Positions 24,217 to 37,100 are shown, numbered from the stretch's first letter. The stretch: DNA of 64,000 nucleotides from Acanthococcus lagerstroemiae (GCA_031841125.1 CM063112.1:17076603-17140602); one strand, 5' to 3'. Numbers and translations are program-made. Notes: generated by a model from the letters alone, not told the origin.

Positions 24217-27069
24217 ATGATGAGTACAAACTTCAAGTTACCCGATAAGTCGCCGAGTGTTTATACTCTACAGCCATTGCCTCCTCATACCAAATTCCTG
24301 GAAGCCCTGAAGCGCGCAGATTACGAAAAATTTGAAGAAGAACTACAGGACGGAGTGCGCACCAAGAGTGTCAACTTGAACCGCATTTACGATGCCCCAG
24401 TTAACAAATCACTGCTGGACATCGCATGCAGCTCTCCAGGAATGCATAGGTTTGTTAAACTATTGATTACCAACAGGGCTAATGTCAATTCGGTGAACCC
24501 AGTTTACAAAACGACTCCGCTGCATCTAGCAGTTGAGAATTCGGACACATACTCTGTGAGTCAACTACTCGACCACATCCTCACAAATGTAAATATCCCC
24601 GATTCCAAAGGGAATACGCCATTACATGTTGCAGCCATTTTGAACAAGGTCCACGTTATCGAGTTATTGTTACAACACCCAACTGTCAAAGTCAATGCGA
24701 CAAATCTGGAAGGTCAGACGCCGTTGCACGCGGCGTTGATTCACAATCAAGAAGATAGTGTTTTATGCTTGATTAAGAATTTCGATGTTGATCTCGACGA
24801 GATCAGGGATAACACTGGTCAAACTTGCCAGGATATAATGCGCAACAAGTTCCCTGATATTGTCTTTCGCGCACACATTGGGGACAGTACGAGTGGGGGA
24901 GCAGAGGTCGCTCATGCAAGCTTACTTTCTCTACTGTCCAGTGGAGATGTAGATACGTTCAGGATAAGAATTAAAACTGATAAATGCAGCCTCGATAAAG
25001 ATAATTTAGAATCTTTCACGTATTTACAATACGCGTGCGAGCACGGTCAACACGAAGTGGTTAAAACGCTTTTGAATTGCGGGGCAAACCCAAATGGAAC
25101 ATGTTACCGCAATTCTAAGCCCCCAATTGTGATAGCAATTTATCGTGGAAACCTCAACATCGTTCGTACTTTAATGGATCACCCGAATATATCTTACAAA
25201 ATTGATGGTGAAGGAACAGTATTGCATGCTGTATTGAATGGAATAATGAAATACGATGATAATCCAAGCCCACACCATCTAGAGTGTGTGGAATATCTTC
25301 TCGACAAAATCAATCCGGATAGACTGACTATAAATCAACCGGATGCGAGAGGGAACACTGTTCTACATCTCGCAGTCAGACTCAACTGCCAACGGATAAT
25401 CAGAATCCTTCTCAACAAAGGAGCATACATAGGTTTTAAAAATGCGCTGGGAGAAATGCCGGTTACAAGGATGAATCCCGACGTTCTAGAGAGTTATTTA
25501 GACGATTGCATTGGCACTAACCATTTGAGACATACCCACGAGAAATATGAAATAATATACGACTACAAATTTATGGATCCAATCAGTAATGCGGGCGGGA
25601 TTCCGCAATCCCCCAGGGAAATCACGAACTGGCATGAAATCAGATCAGAAACTGAGCCACTGGTAGCCATGAGCCGGGTGGCCGAACTACGACCCCTCTT
25701 AGCACATCCCGTTCTGACCAGTTTTTTAAATTTGAGATGGTACACCATAAGGAAACAATTCTGGATAAACGGAATGTTTTACTTCCTATTCTGGGCAGTA
25801 CTGATGGCATATACCAGTATTGTAATCATGGAGCTATGCGGCGCAATCGAATCTGATGTCACACTTGAAGTGCTCGAGAATCTGCTGCGGATTTCCATAA
25901 TAGTACTCTGCGGGATACTGTTCCTGCACAACTGTGTCCAGTTCAGTTTTGCACCCTTGAAACACTACTCTCGTTATGAAAACTGGATAGAAACTTCAAT
26001 GATAGGTTTCACAATAGCGATTATTTTCAAAAAGCTCGGGCCTACTACACAACTTGACTATGAAGTTCCTCCAATAGCTTCTATTGCAATTCTGCTCGCT
26101 TCAGCAGAACTAATCCTACTAGTCGGACAACACCCTTCGTTATCAAATCAAATGGAAATGTTTAAGCTGGTTACTTTCAATTTTTTGAAATTTTTTGCAG
26201 GGTATTTGATTTTGTTATTGGCATTTGATTTCAGCTTTTTCCTTTTGTTTAAAGATGAAACACTACGTTCAAAAGTGCTCGGTTCGGCTGAAAACAGTAC
26301 GGAATTGAACCACCATGAATATTTTCAGAACATAGGCACGACTTTTTTCAAGTCTATCATCATGATGGCTGGAGAATTAGACGTACAAAATATTCCATAC
26401 GAGGAGTACCCATGGAGTAGCTGTTTGTTGTTGATTTTATTTGCGTTTCTCATCACGATTGTGCTGTATAATCTTCTGAATGGTCTCGCTGTTAGTGATA
26501 TTCAGAGTATTAAAAGCGACGCGAAACTGATAGCCATTGAAAGGCTAACTAAACTGATCTCGAATATTGAAGAAGTGTCCATTGGTGCCCCGTTTCTGTA
26601 TATTCGAATAATCGATAAATTGACAACGTTCTTTCACTGTACAGCCGCTGAGAGAAACCAGCAAATAAGGTTGAAGTATATAAACATGTTCAATGCTCGT
26701 GCACACTTATTCCCGCATTTATTACCAGATATGAAAGCGCATGTTCGTCCGAATAATGAAAACCGTGTTAATTTTATAGCCAGGGAATCGTTTTGTAAGT
26801 CGTATACCTTCTCGTATTTCCAAAAGTGGCTAGATTGGTATATTGACCCTGAAGTCGTGAAGAAGTCGCAGGTTATTTTGACGATGAACAAAACCAAAAA
26901 GTCGAATGATGTAACGGATAATATCAATATTGAAAAACTGGTGGCGGAATACAAAGCGGAAATATTGCAAGCTGTAGAAAAATTATCTAAACGTATCGAA
27001 GAGATTTTATTAGCCCGTTCGGATCGCGTCACTGATGAAACTGTTTCCCTTACAAAACGCAACCTGTAA
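24217..27069 (+). CDS. painless-like TRPA ion channel, copy 1
   Basis: A single uninterrupted 950-residue frame. Residues about 61-430 hold ankyrin repeats with clear [22 protein letters not shown] and NTVLHLAV cores. Six hydrophobic segments follow: S1 about 517-540, S2 556-577, S3 590-604, S4 618-636, S5 652-678, S6 733-757. The pore helix is [15 protein letters not shown] (about 708-722) and S6 ends in [12 protein letters not shown], a hallmark of TRPA channels. Residues about 890-940 are charged and may form a coiled coil. Painless is a Drosophila TRPA cation channel for heat, chemical and mechanical stimuli; that stimulus cannot be read here. The second ATG (24220) aligns with the only start ATG of copy 2 and may be the true start. 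An intronless CDS is usual for neither retrogenes alone nor tandem families; see the shared flanks. Confidence 0.92.
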   Translation: MMSTNFKLPDKSPSVYTLQPLPPHTKFLEALKRADYEKFEEELQDGVRTKSVNLNRIYDAPVNKSLLDIACSSPGMHRFVKLLITNRANVNSVNPVYKTTPLHLAVENSDTYSVSQLLDHILTNVNIPDSKGNTPLHVAAILNKVHVIELLLQHPTVKVNATNLEGQTPLHAALIHNQEDSVLCLIKNFDVDLDEIRDNTGQTCQDIMRNKFPDIVFRAHIGDSTSGGAEVAHASLLSLLSSGDVDTFRIRIKTDKCSLDKDNLESFTYLQYACEHGQHEVVKTLLNCGANPNGTCYRNSKPPIVIAIYRGNLNIVRTLMDHPNISYKIDGEGTVLHAVLNGIMKYDDNPSPHHLECVEYLLDKINPDRLTINQPDARGNTVLHLAVRLNCQRIIRILLNKGAYIGFKNALGEMPVTRMNPDVLESYLDDCIGTNHLRHTHEKYEIIYDYKFMDPISNAGGIPQSPREITNWHEIRSETEPLVAMSRVAELRPLLAHPVLTSFLNLRWYTIRKQFWINGMFYFLFWAVLMAYTSIVIMELCGAIESDVTLEVLENLLRISIIVLCGILFLHNCVQFSFAPLKHYSRYENWIETSMIGFTIAIIFKKLGPTTQLDYEVPPIASIAILLASAELILLVGQHPSLSNQMEMFKLVTFNFLKFFAGYLILLLAFDFSFFLLFKDETLRSKVLGSAENSTELNHHEYFQNIGTTFFKSIIMMAGELDVQNIPYEEYPWSSCLLLILFAFLITIVLYNLLNGLAVSDIQSIKSDAKLIAIERLTKLISNIEEVSIGAPFLYIRIIDKLTTFFHCTAAERNQQIRLKYINMFNARAHLFPHLLPDMKAHVRPNNENRVNFIARESFCKSYTFSYFQKWLDWYIDPEVVKKSQVILTMNKTKKSNDVTDNINIEKLVAEYKAEILQAVEKLSKRIEEILLARSDRVTDETVSLTKRNL

Positions 27070-27175
27070 AGTTCAGAGCCCCTGCTGAGTTATTGAATTC
27101 TGTATTATTCCTACACTAGATAGAACTGTAAGATTACCTGAAGGCGTGAAGTTCAATGCATCCTATGCAACACTG

Positions 27176-27509
27176 CAGGGACGTACCGATAGGGGGGAGG
27201 GGGCAGAAGGGCAACTCTCCCCGGTAGGAAATTTTCACTCAGCAGTTGGGGAAATTTATCATTTCAGTCAGGCAAATCGGAAAAATCCAACAAAGTGAAA
27301 GTTTTTTCCCTTTTTTTCTTTCTTTGAATTTAATTTAGTTATTTGCTTCGATACTATAAGGAATTGAGTTGAGAAGTTGGGAAAACCCAGCAAGTCAAAA
27401 GGTTTCTCTTCTTTTGCTTTGATACTTGGGAATTTTGAGTTGAGTCAGTTGGAACTTTCACAATTTCTACCCCCCCCCCCCCCCGGGAAAACTCTTCGGT
27501 ACGTCCCTG
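27176..27509. mobile_element. 334-bp hAT-like MITE
   Basis: Inverted termini CAGGGACGTACCGA and TCGGTACGTCCCTG. The flanking 8-mers CAACACTG and CAGCAATG match at 6/8. A related copy is at 41619-41851. It lies just past TRPA gene 1 and includes a C-homopolymer of about 14. Confidence 0.75.
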
Positions 27510-28673
27510 CAGCAATGTCAAAAGTTTACAGGAGAAGCAAAAAATTGTTTCAGCTGAGATGAAGGGGGCGGGTTTGGCAAAATGGGTGCTCAGCCAATTC
27601 TCTAAAGCTTCATACACACAAACTTTGGGGCTCAGTCATGCCTAAGCTGAGAAAATGAGGGCTGATGACGTTGCGCATATCCCACGTCCGCGGGAACGAC
27701 AAACCAAAACATCCTAAGTGTCATCAACTCCAATGAGAAAAAATTGAAGTAGTCGAATGCGATGTTTTTATGATCCACAAAAGTACTAAAACTTTTACAT
27801 TTATGCATTTTTTATAATAGAGTAAAAAAATGGAAACGCTTCCTGCCATTTTGGAGTTAAGATGTTTTGCACGGATCGCTCGTCGGCACGTGTGCGTGCT
27901 GCGATCATCTTCGGGTTGAAATTAGAAGTACTTTGGGTGAGGTAATATGGGCACTTAGGATGTTTAGTATTGTAGGGGAGACGGTTCTTAGAACAGTTTG
28001 CATGCACAAAACCAACTTTTGCAAAAGCTGGCACATAGGATGTTTTGAACTTCACACGTTCACCTATTTTAGACGAGATATAAGCCTAAAATAAAATAAT
28101 TATTCAACTTCAACACCTGTAAGCCTCTTCTGAGAGAAAATGCTGGCGGCGTCCTTATTCTATAGAATTATACAGTTTTTATAATTTTATTGCGTATATT
28201 TTACTAATGCTATAAAAATGTTTCAAATATTGTATGTTTTAAAAAATGGATAAAATCTAGATTTGATTAAAGCAAAGTTTTCAAACATTGGTGCCTATCA
28301 GTATTTAAGACAGCATACATTGTTTTAAGAAACGACGTTTTTAACAGTTTTCAAATATTACCCAGGTAGCTACATTTCTTAATGTTTTACCATTTTCTTG
28401 AGAAATTTTACAAGTAGGACCTATACATGTTGCGCATTTTTTTGAAAATTGATTTGCATTTATAATCATACTCACGTGTCAATGGTCTACCACAATCTAA
28501 CAAAGGTTGTGCACCAATCGTTTTTTCCCTTAAAATGTATGGGAACTGATGAATTTTGAGCGCGCTACACTTGGGAATACTAAAAGTTGCCAGCCATGGC
28601 TACTATAGTAGCAAAAGAGGGCTCAATTAAAAAAAAAAGACCTTATTTTACTACTTTTGCCCCTCCTGGTTCG

Positions 28674-29010
28674 TAGGGTTTGTGACCGAAATAATTTGAA
28701 ACGGTTAACAGTTAGTTATCGGTCAAATTTCCTTCAGCAATTTAAACGGTTATCGGTTATTGGTCAGAACATCCTTACCCTGTTGAATTAGTATAACTGT
28801 TATGACCGTTTATGACCTTTTCAAAATCATAACTTTCCATTTATAACCGTTTCATAACCAATTTTTAAAAAAAACAACCTATAATGGTCCAAGCGGTTAT
28901 TGGTCAACAACAATTTTTTTAAAAAACCGTTAACGGTTATCAGTCAACAAAATTTTTTATTTCGGTTAAGAGTTGTAACAGTTATAATAACTGTTATTTC
29001 GCAAACCCTA
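28674..29010. mobile_element. 337-bp MITE with 8-bp target duplication
   Basis: Termini TAGGGTTTGTG and CGCAAACCCTA are inverted repeats. Flanks CTGGTTCG (28666-28673) and CTGGTTGG (29011-29018) match at 7/8. The interior repeats GGTTATCGGTCA-like words. Absent from duplication copy B. Confidence 0.7.
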
Positions 29011-29965
29011 CTGGTTGGAATGGTTTCCACCCCCCCCCCATTCACAAAAGTCTAGCATTGCTCATGATCTGGGTAGTGATTATGTGAGCCTATGATTTTT
29101 ACTATTTTGAAATACATTAATTTAGATATGAAGAAAAAGTCACACAGTACAAACAGTTATCTTGGAGACCAAGTTAACAAAGTTCATAATATGTGACCTG
29201 GAATCATGAAATGTGCCTCTGATGCGAAAATAGGTTTTCAAGATAAACGAGTGTAAAGATGAGAAGGTGGTAGTGGTGAGCACAGTGTACCTACATAGCG
29301 TGTACATATGTGGTGGTGCGTTTACGCGTGTTGCTATGACAACCGCATTTTGAATTCATGTTCTCTTCCATTCTCATAGGCCCGTTTCACACGACGCCAT
29401 GTAAATGGATGTTTTTAAAATTTTGACGTAATTTTTAAATGCTATTTGTGGAAAAACTAATGAAGATAAGAACCTGTGATTTGTTTCATTCAAAAGAGCG
29501 TGATATTTCGATAAGAATTATCAAGCAAGTGACACATTTTTTTTTTGATACCAGAGGCACATTTCATGATTCCAGGTCACATATGTTTTTTCTACATTGC
29601 ACACGATAGGTCACGCACGCTTCGAGTAAATTCTCGAAGTGATTCTGAAAATTCTCAACCAAAAATTAAATAGACTAATGGATTTTATGTGGGATTTTCA
29701 ATATTTTTCTATAATACTTATACAAATTTTCTATCAAATCTATGTACTTTGGTCCCTCTTTTAATCTTCTTTCGAGAATAATATTCAAACGTAAATTACA
29801 TCAGCTCTTCTTTCCCCCAATTCTCTGTTGTATAAGTAACCTCTGATCATAGGAATGGGCAAAACTATAAGTCTATGTAAGGCAGCCATTTCACTCAGTT
29901 AGCCAATGTTCGACACTGAAATTTTCAACTTTTTCCAAATGAAATATAGAAAAACTTGTCGCGAA

Positions 29966-30973
29966 TTACGGACCTGCTGATGAATTGCAAGTAGGGAAAG
30001 AGAGTACGAATTCAATAATGCAATTAGGGTAATTAATTGGACATAAATAGGTTTGACAGAAACACGGAAAATTGGGTAAAATAATAGGAAAAAAAACGGC
30101 TACTCCTCTTCCATTTTGAAGAAACAAGAGGAAATAGGGTGGGTAGGATTTTACATTAAGTCAAAAATCATGGATAAAATCTTGGAAATTATAAGTATTT
30201 CAGAAAGGATTTGCTTTTTGAAGTTGAAGCGCTGGGCGAAATAATAAATGCATTTCCACATGATGATTAGTGAGAAGGTTGTTCCAAACGAAATAAATAA
30301 TACGCAAAAAAAAGAAAATATTTAATACATATGTTTCGTAAAAAATTTATATAATTATTACGTTTTCTTAGTTTACTTGCGGCTTCTGTTCTCCTTCATC
30401 CTCAGGTTCGCTCTATGTATACTTGGCTACTTTTTGTGAATACCACCTGATCTTAAGTTTTCGTGTATATCAAATTTCTCGGAATACCCTAAAATATTGT
30501 AGAAAATAAACGAAATCTCAAACTGCAATTTAGAATCAACCTAACAAACAAGAATTTATATAATGCCTCGGATCATGGAGAACGATTATCGTGGTAATTA
30601 TACTTACTGAACGGTTGATAAATACCTACGGACAAGACTATATCTATCTCGAAGCATATAATGCACAGTAATTATTACGTTTTCAATGCTAGGATCTTGC
30701 ATACAATAATAGGATAAAAATAAAATAATAAATATTTTAGTTTAAATTAGCGTTTCAGAAATATTTTAAAATTTGAGCAGAATTTCTTCGAAATCGATGT
30801 CTGAGATTTACGAGTTCGCTTTTGAAGCGAGTTCACTGAAACGATAATTTAAGCTCCTTTTTTGGCGAAATTTTATTATTCGAATAAATACATATATGAC
30901 ATATTTAATAATACAGTAAATTAAATAATGGTAATACGTAACGAGCATTATGGCAACTGGTCAGCTAAGTTTC
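29966..30973. other. Filamin 3' UTR/flank and gap after duplication copy A
   Basis: No gene recognised. The filamin 3' UTR starts at 30973 and runs leftward. Confidence 0.5.
30872..30877 (-). promoter_or_regulatory. Candidate filamin poly(A) signal
   Basis: AATAAA on the minus strand, about 100 bp past the filamin stop codon. AT-rich sequence offers other hexamers, so this is tentative. Confidence 0.3.
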
Positions 30974-31158
30974 TTACACCTCAACCCTGAAGGGCGAACC
31001 TGGAATATGTTCTTCGCCCCATTTCACTATTATCAGGTATTCGCCTCTCTCTTTGACGAGGTAATTGACGTTGTAGTTGTTTCGCCCGGTGTGTTTGATG
31101 AACACTTCTTCGCACGGTCCTTTGGGCCCATACAGTCCGACGTAGAGAATGTTATTTC
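30974..31158 (-). CDS. cher: Filamin last exon: dimerisation repeat 24 and stop
   Basis: 185 nt ending in [23 protein letters not shown] and [20 protein letters not shown] are hallmarks of the C-terminal dimerisation repeat. Confidence 0.93.
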
Positions 31159-34100
31159 CTGCAACACAACACACAGAACATTCGTGAATGAAGATCAGAT
31201 TTAGTTGGAGATTCACATCAGAAACTTCCAAATAATGTCAAGTCAACGTTAAATATGGGCGATATTAACCGGCGTCCCCAGCATGCACTGTGAACTGGTT
31301 TTGCTTCTGCAGGTAAGCTTTCTTCAAACCCATTCCTTTGCAGGTAACTTTGCTTGCGTCGGATTTGAAGTGCGGCAGTTGCGGTCCGGTAACTTTGGCA
31401 GCCTTTGAGACTTTTTGAACGGTTTCCACGACCACCGATGACGTTTCCTGAGCGCCGATTTCGGCCAAATTCTCACCTGCGTTAAATCGTTATACGTGTA
31501 GTTTAAACAATAGCCAATCTCGACACTCGTCCAAATTATAATTGAAAATTTCATAATTACCTTTACACTTGACCTTAAAGGGTGAACCGACGATATGATA
31601 ACCGTTATATTTAAGACTTATGTAATAATCTCCTGGCACGAGCGGTGTGTACCGCACTTTATAACCTTCTTCCACTTCGGTGCAGTCCATCGACACTTTG
31701 CTGGGCCCGTCGATAGTCACGGCTAGTGTTCCAGCTCCCGCGTTGCACGTGTCCACTAAGAAATCAGTTTTGTGTCCTGCAACGAATAGATAATACATAG
31801 GTAGGTAAGTAGTAAGCGCAAAGTGTTAGTATTTCTCCTGAGATAAGACAGAATTCATTGTCAGTGGAGACCTTTGTTTCATTGAATGGGAATGATTCTC
31901 GTGCGACATCTGCAGTAGCAATGCGAATGAAACATCCCTGGTGGTCATGATGATGTGGCATATGACATCCCCAGTAGAAATGTGAATGTGGCATCCTGGT
32001 AGTAGAATGCCAACGTGGTGTCTCTGGTCGAATACTAAGGCATAGTAGTGTGGCATGCAGCATCCCTGGTCGAAATGAAGGATAAAGAATCAAAACTCAC
32101 ATTTGCCATTTTACTTCAAGGGCGCAAATAGGCAAAATACTGTGTACGGGCGCAGAAATATCTTTGCTGCGCCTGTGAACGTGGAGTACGTTATACATAT
32201 CGCACACCCACAGGCGCAGCAACGATATTCCTGCACCCATGTACAGTATTCTGCCTGTTTGCGCCCTTGAAGTAAAATGGCAAAGGTGCGTTTTGATTTT
32301 TTACCCTTCAAATGTCAACGTGGCATCTCTGGTGGCATACCAAGACATGACAATATTGCACGTGACATTACACTAGGATGGCATTTCTGATACTATGCTT
32401 CTGTATGGTAATGGGACTTGTGGACTCCTGGTGGAAATGTGAACGTAGCATCCTTGGTGAAATGTCAAAGTGGGATCTCTAATGATACGCTAATGCATGA
32501 CAGTGTGGCATGTAGCATCCCTGGTCGAAATGTCAACGTGGTATCTCTGGTGGCATACCAAGACATGACAATATTACACGTGACATTCCTGGAGAAACAC
32601 TAGGATGGCATCTCTGATACTATGCCTCTGTATAGTAATGGAACTTGTGGACTCCTGGTGGAAATGTGAATGTGGCATCCCTGGTGAAATGCCAAGGTGG
32701 GATCTCTGATGATACGCTAAGGCATAACAATGTGGCATGCGGTATCCCTGATGAAAATAGGAGTGTGGCATCCCTGGAGGAATGTCCAGATGGTATCTCT
32801 AGTAGCACGTCAACACATGAAAATGTGACATACTTTGTAGAATGCTATCTCGGTCAGCATGCTCAAGCATAACAATGTATCATGTAGCATCCCTGGTGGA
32901 AATGTAGATGTGGCGTCCTTGGAGGAATGACAATATGTAACCCTTAGTGAAATACTGAGACGGTATCTCTAGTGTCATGCCAAAGTATGGCAATGTGGTA
33001 TTTGACATCTCTAGCGGAAATGCATATATATGGCATCACTGGCAGAATACCCAGACATGACAATGTGGCAGTCTAGTAGGAGGCATCTCTAGCGGATCTA
33101 CAAGAAATGTGGCATTTCTGGTGGAATGCCAAAGTGATATCTCTGATGGCAATCCTTAGGTTTTCATTGTGAATCGCCATTGCTTTTCCATAATAATTTA
33201 TTCTCGAGCACACACTACATGAGCAATGTTGAGAATCGTACCGGTTTTAACCTCTCCCAGGCCATTTCCATGCGCATGCACAGCCGCCGGATCGGCGTCC
33301 TCTTTGCCCACCTTCAATCTGAATGGCGAACCAAGGATGTGGACACCGTTGAACTTTATATGGATATTATGAATTCCGTTTTCACGCGGCATAAAGCGCA
33401 CTGAATACGACTCCGCATCTATTGACTGGATAAAACAATCGTCTTCTGCTCCAGAGGGAGATACAATCTGCAACAAAACATAGGTACAATTGATAATCGA
33501 GGATTCTTGCGCCCTTTCAGTGATGGCTGTACATGATTCTCGAATTTGACTTTACCTTGCCGTCGAGATTACCCTTGGCGCCGTTCTTATGCACCAGAAA
33601 CTGGGCCGGCTTGTCCGCTACCACTCCGCCAGTTGGGAACTGCGCTACTTCTAGCTTGTGCGCATCTCCCATCGCCGGCGATATGAACAATTTGTACGGC
33701 GAATCTGGAATGTGTTGGTCGTTGAATTTGATTCCAACTCGATATTCACCTGTGAACCGAAACATGAGGTATAGTTAGACTCGAAGAGACTTCGTCACTT
33801 GACATACATTGCGGATACCTCGACTTACCTGGTTCGGAGACAACGTAACTGACGTAACAAGATCCGTCCCTGCGATCTTTGAAATCGATTTCGGCTTTGC
33901 TGGGTCCTTCGACCGAAATAGCCAATGAGCCGGCACCGGCTTCGCGAGTCCAGACGTTGAACTCGCACGGCTGCCCCTGTTCTCCGCGTTCGAGACCGGA
34001 GCCACCGGCGTGCACCCGGTGGGCACCGCCGTCTCTCAGAGGACCGACAGTAAACTGGAATGGAGAACCTATAGAATACAACACGAGAATCAGTGATGGG

Positions 34101-37100
34101 TACTTTGTGAGGGACCGGGAAGAGTCGCTGCCGCAGCGTCCGTACCAGGTATGTGGATGTCCTTGTATTTGACCGAAACGGTATGCACTCCGAGCTCCTT
34201 GGGGACAAAGTGGACGGCATAAAGTCCGTCTTCAACTTCATTGATCACAGCATCTTCCATAATACCGGCTGGCGACGACACACTGGCGCCCAAATCGAGG
34301 GCCGTGATTCCTGCAACAACGAGCCAACAGCACAATTGGTCAGTATGTTTCATAGATTACATCGGTTACAAACAGAGGTCACAGTAAATTACAGAGTCCT
34401 GTATGTAGGTGCCAATTCATAATTTCATTCGTCTGTAATGCAGAGCGCTTTCGGCTGTTATGCCATCTTCACTGGAGTACCCTTTAAGAAATTGTGAATT
34501 GGCACACCCTAAATACAGAATTTACCAAGTTCACTCACATTCCAACATGACACTAAAACTACAGACTGCCTGGTGTTTGTCTAGATCGACGCGAAGTCAA
34601 GACTTGAAAATGGCTATTGATAACGAGTGATTCTATAAATCAGTGATCCACATGAAGTACCAATTCATTAGCATTGGTAGAGGGGTGTAAGCGTTGAAAT
34701 TCAGGCCTTTCAAAAATATCGGGCATTCCTAAAAGTCCAGGCTCCGGGTATTTCCCCCTTTCTCCCCCTCTCTTGTTAGGGTCGCCCCAAACAAAATGAA
34801 AACGTGCCCAGTGGGTTGCCGTGACCAACGAGATTGTGGTTTCAAAAATCAAAAGTGAAGACAAAATGTTAGTGTTGTTTTTTTCCGACTCACGCCGCAG
34901 CGATCAGCGCTCAGTGTTCAGTTTTTAGACGGAAAAATGGTTCCCGTACACGCCACATTTAAGTCCCCTCGACCAGTTTCTCTTCCTGAAGCTGAAGATG
35001 GAGTTGAAAGGAAATCATTTTGCTTTTCAATAGAAGACATTCAAGATTCCATAACGAGAAAATTGAACATAATTTCAAGAGAAGATTTTTCGAGGGCTTT
35101 TTGGAAAAGCCAGAAGAGCGTGTCCAATACCTGTGTACAATGTTATAACATCCAGTTTAAATAAAAAAATTTGTCGAAAAAGTTTTTGCAATTTTTTTGT
35201 ACATTCTGTAGCCAAAGTCTCACAATAGTGTCCATTTTGGAGTGTGAGTGAACTTGGTAATATTCCTTTTGTAGGGTATGCCAATTCCCTTTTCCTTCTT
35301 TTGTATTCCAGAGCGCTTTCGGCTGTTATGCCATCATCAGTGGAGTTCCACTGATGACGGCATAACAGCCGAAAGCGCTCTGGAATACAGAAGAAGGAAA
35401 AGTGAATTGGCACACCCTACAAAAGGAAAGTCTTACAATTTATGGGACGCACTGTGTGTACCACAGTATCCCACTATTCCGACGCCACTGTTTTTGATGC
35501 CAATGAAACATAAAAACACACAATTACACCTTCGATACGTAAGTGGGTCACAGTGGAAAGCAACTTTCTGAAGGCGGCGTGACACAGAAGTGGCTCCCCT
35601 GGTGATTGATATTGTTTTTCCTCCCTTAGCTCAGTAGAACTAGAAAAATGATCAAAATTTTACAACATTTTGGCCCATGGAGTTACTTTATCCTTCCCCC
35701 CCCCCTATCCTGATGCAGGCCCATTCCGGGCATTTCCGGGATAGGGGGTGCTGTGTCCCGGCGCCAATTTGGCATGCGTGCATTGTCATACGCCCCTCTA
35801 TAATTGACGACCCCCCCCTCCATTTATGATATATCTGGAGCAGATACGGGAAAAATACAAGATATCTGTACTTTTCAAGAATAACTTCATACTTAAAAAT
35901 AATTTTGTGGCGGTATTTTATCACTCACTGCACGGCACTTAGGAAAAACGAAAAACAGCTGATTTTGTGGCACCATTCCTGTCCTTTAGGGGTCTGGGAA
36001 CACGTCCGAGACCTTGTAATATGTTGATTACTACTAGCTCTGTACCAAAATTCAGCTTCTCAACCGTTTTTTTCATTTACTCAGACACACAGTATCGTAC
36101 ATAAGAAGTTCTCATGGAAAAGGGAGGGTGGGATAGGTAAAATTATTTTATCCAAATTTGGACTTGACAAGCAAAATAAAAACAAGTCTCGCACTCAAAA
36201 CGCTACCCAAAATTTTAATCTGATTAGCCAAAAAAAAAAGAAAAAGAAAAAGAAAAGCTCGAGTCAGAAAGTTTTGATCACAGTTTAACTTGACAAGCAA
36301 AAAATGTCTCGAGTCTCAAATGTTAATTGACAAACTCTAAATTTTACTTTTCTTCCTGGTACTGAGAGGGATATACTCTCAGATCACCTTTATCAACCCG
36401 ATCTGCAAAATCAGCGTCAAAAGACATTCTTGACACTCTTTTTGAGACAAAATAGTGTCGGCCCTTGACAATCACGCAGGCTCCGCCTACTTGTATGGCA
36501 GAACTGATCGGCCAAAAGTGTTTCAAGAAGTCAAAAATGCGCCGCAGTGCTCTGATTGGTTGAATGATTGTCATAATTCGCAAAATTGACGCAGGTCAAA
36601 ATTACGTCAACCCTTGCAGATCGAGATACATACCTACATCACTGTAGCTTAAGAATGAAATTAAAAGTTTTTCATCAGTTATTACTTCGAATGATACCAT
36701 TAAGATAACACACACAGAATCAAAAACACATTGCCATTACAGCATGATTTATGTGAAAATCCAACTTCATGAAAAATTACGTAGATACATTAGGTAGGTA
36801 TGGTATACACCTAATAAATCATAAGATAATATAGTTCAAGTTCATTTCCAAACCGATAGCACTGACTTTATGGACTGTATGCCAATTAGATATAACAAAT
36901 TAACCCGTATCTATGAACAGTGTTAATAGGCACCTAAATGTATTTACATCTTTATCTGTAAAATAACATCAATCCAAAAATGCATACTGAACTATGATTT
37001 AGAATCGCAAGCGGTGCCACTATCTTGAATAATTTTGATAGGTAGATGTATAAGGCTACAGTTTCACAGTTTCACAGTTTTCAATCCAGATTTCAAACAA

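Larger units (their letters stand above)
14200..29965. repeat. Segmental duplication, copy A (carries TRPA gene 1)
   Basis: Homologous in the same orientation to about 35520-43440. Matching anchors: GGCGTGGCACAGAAG at 14260 versus GGCGTGACACAGAAG near 35576, both followed by GTGAACTAGAAAAAT-like sequence; AAGATAACACACAC at 15065 versus 36702; the whole channel gene; and TTCGACACTGAA near 29910 versus 43390. Copy A is larger because it gained the 7.2 kb element, a pogo-like element and several MITEs. Confidence 0.85.
35226..35426. mobile_element. Foldback element with two inverted hammerhead-like motifs, copy 2
   Basis: A 201-bp near-perfect hairpin between AAAGTCTCACAA (35214-35225) and AAAGTCTTACAA (35427-35438), a 12-bp TSD with one change. 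The left arm starts TAGTGTCCATTTTGGAGTG. The right arm is shorter and stops at CCTACAAAAGG. Each arm carries a hammerhead-like core, one per strand. Confidence 0.85.
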
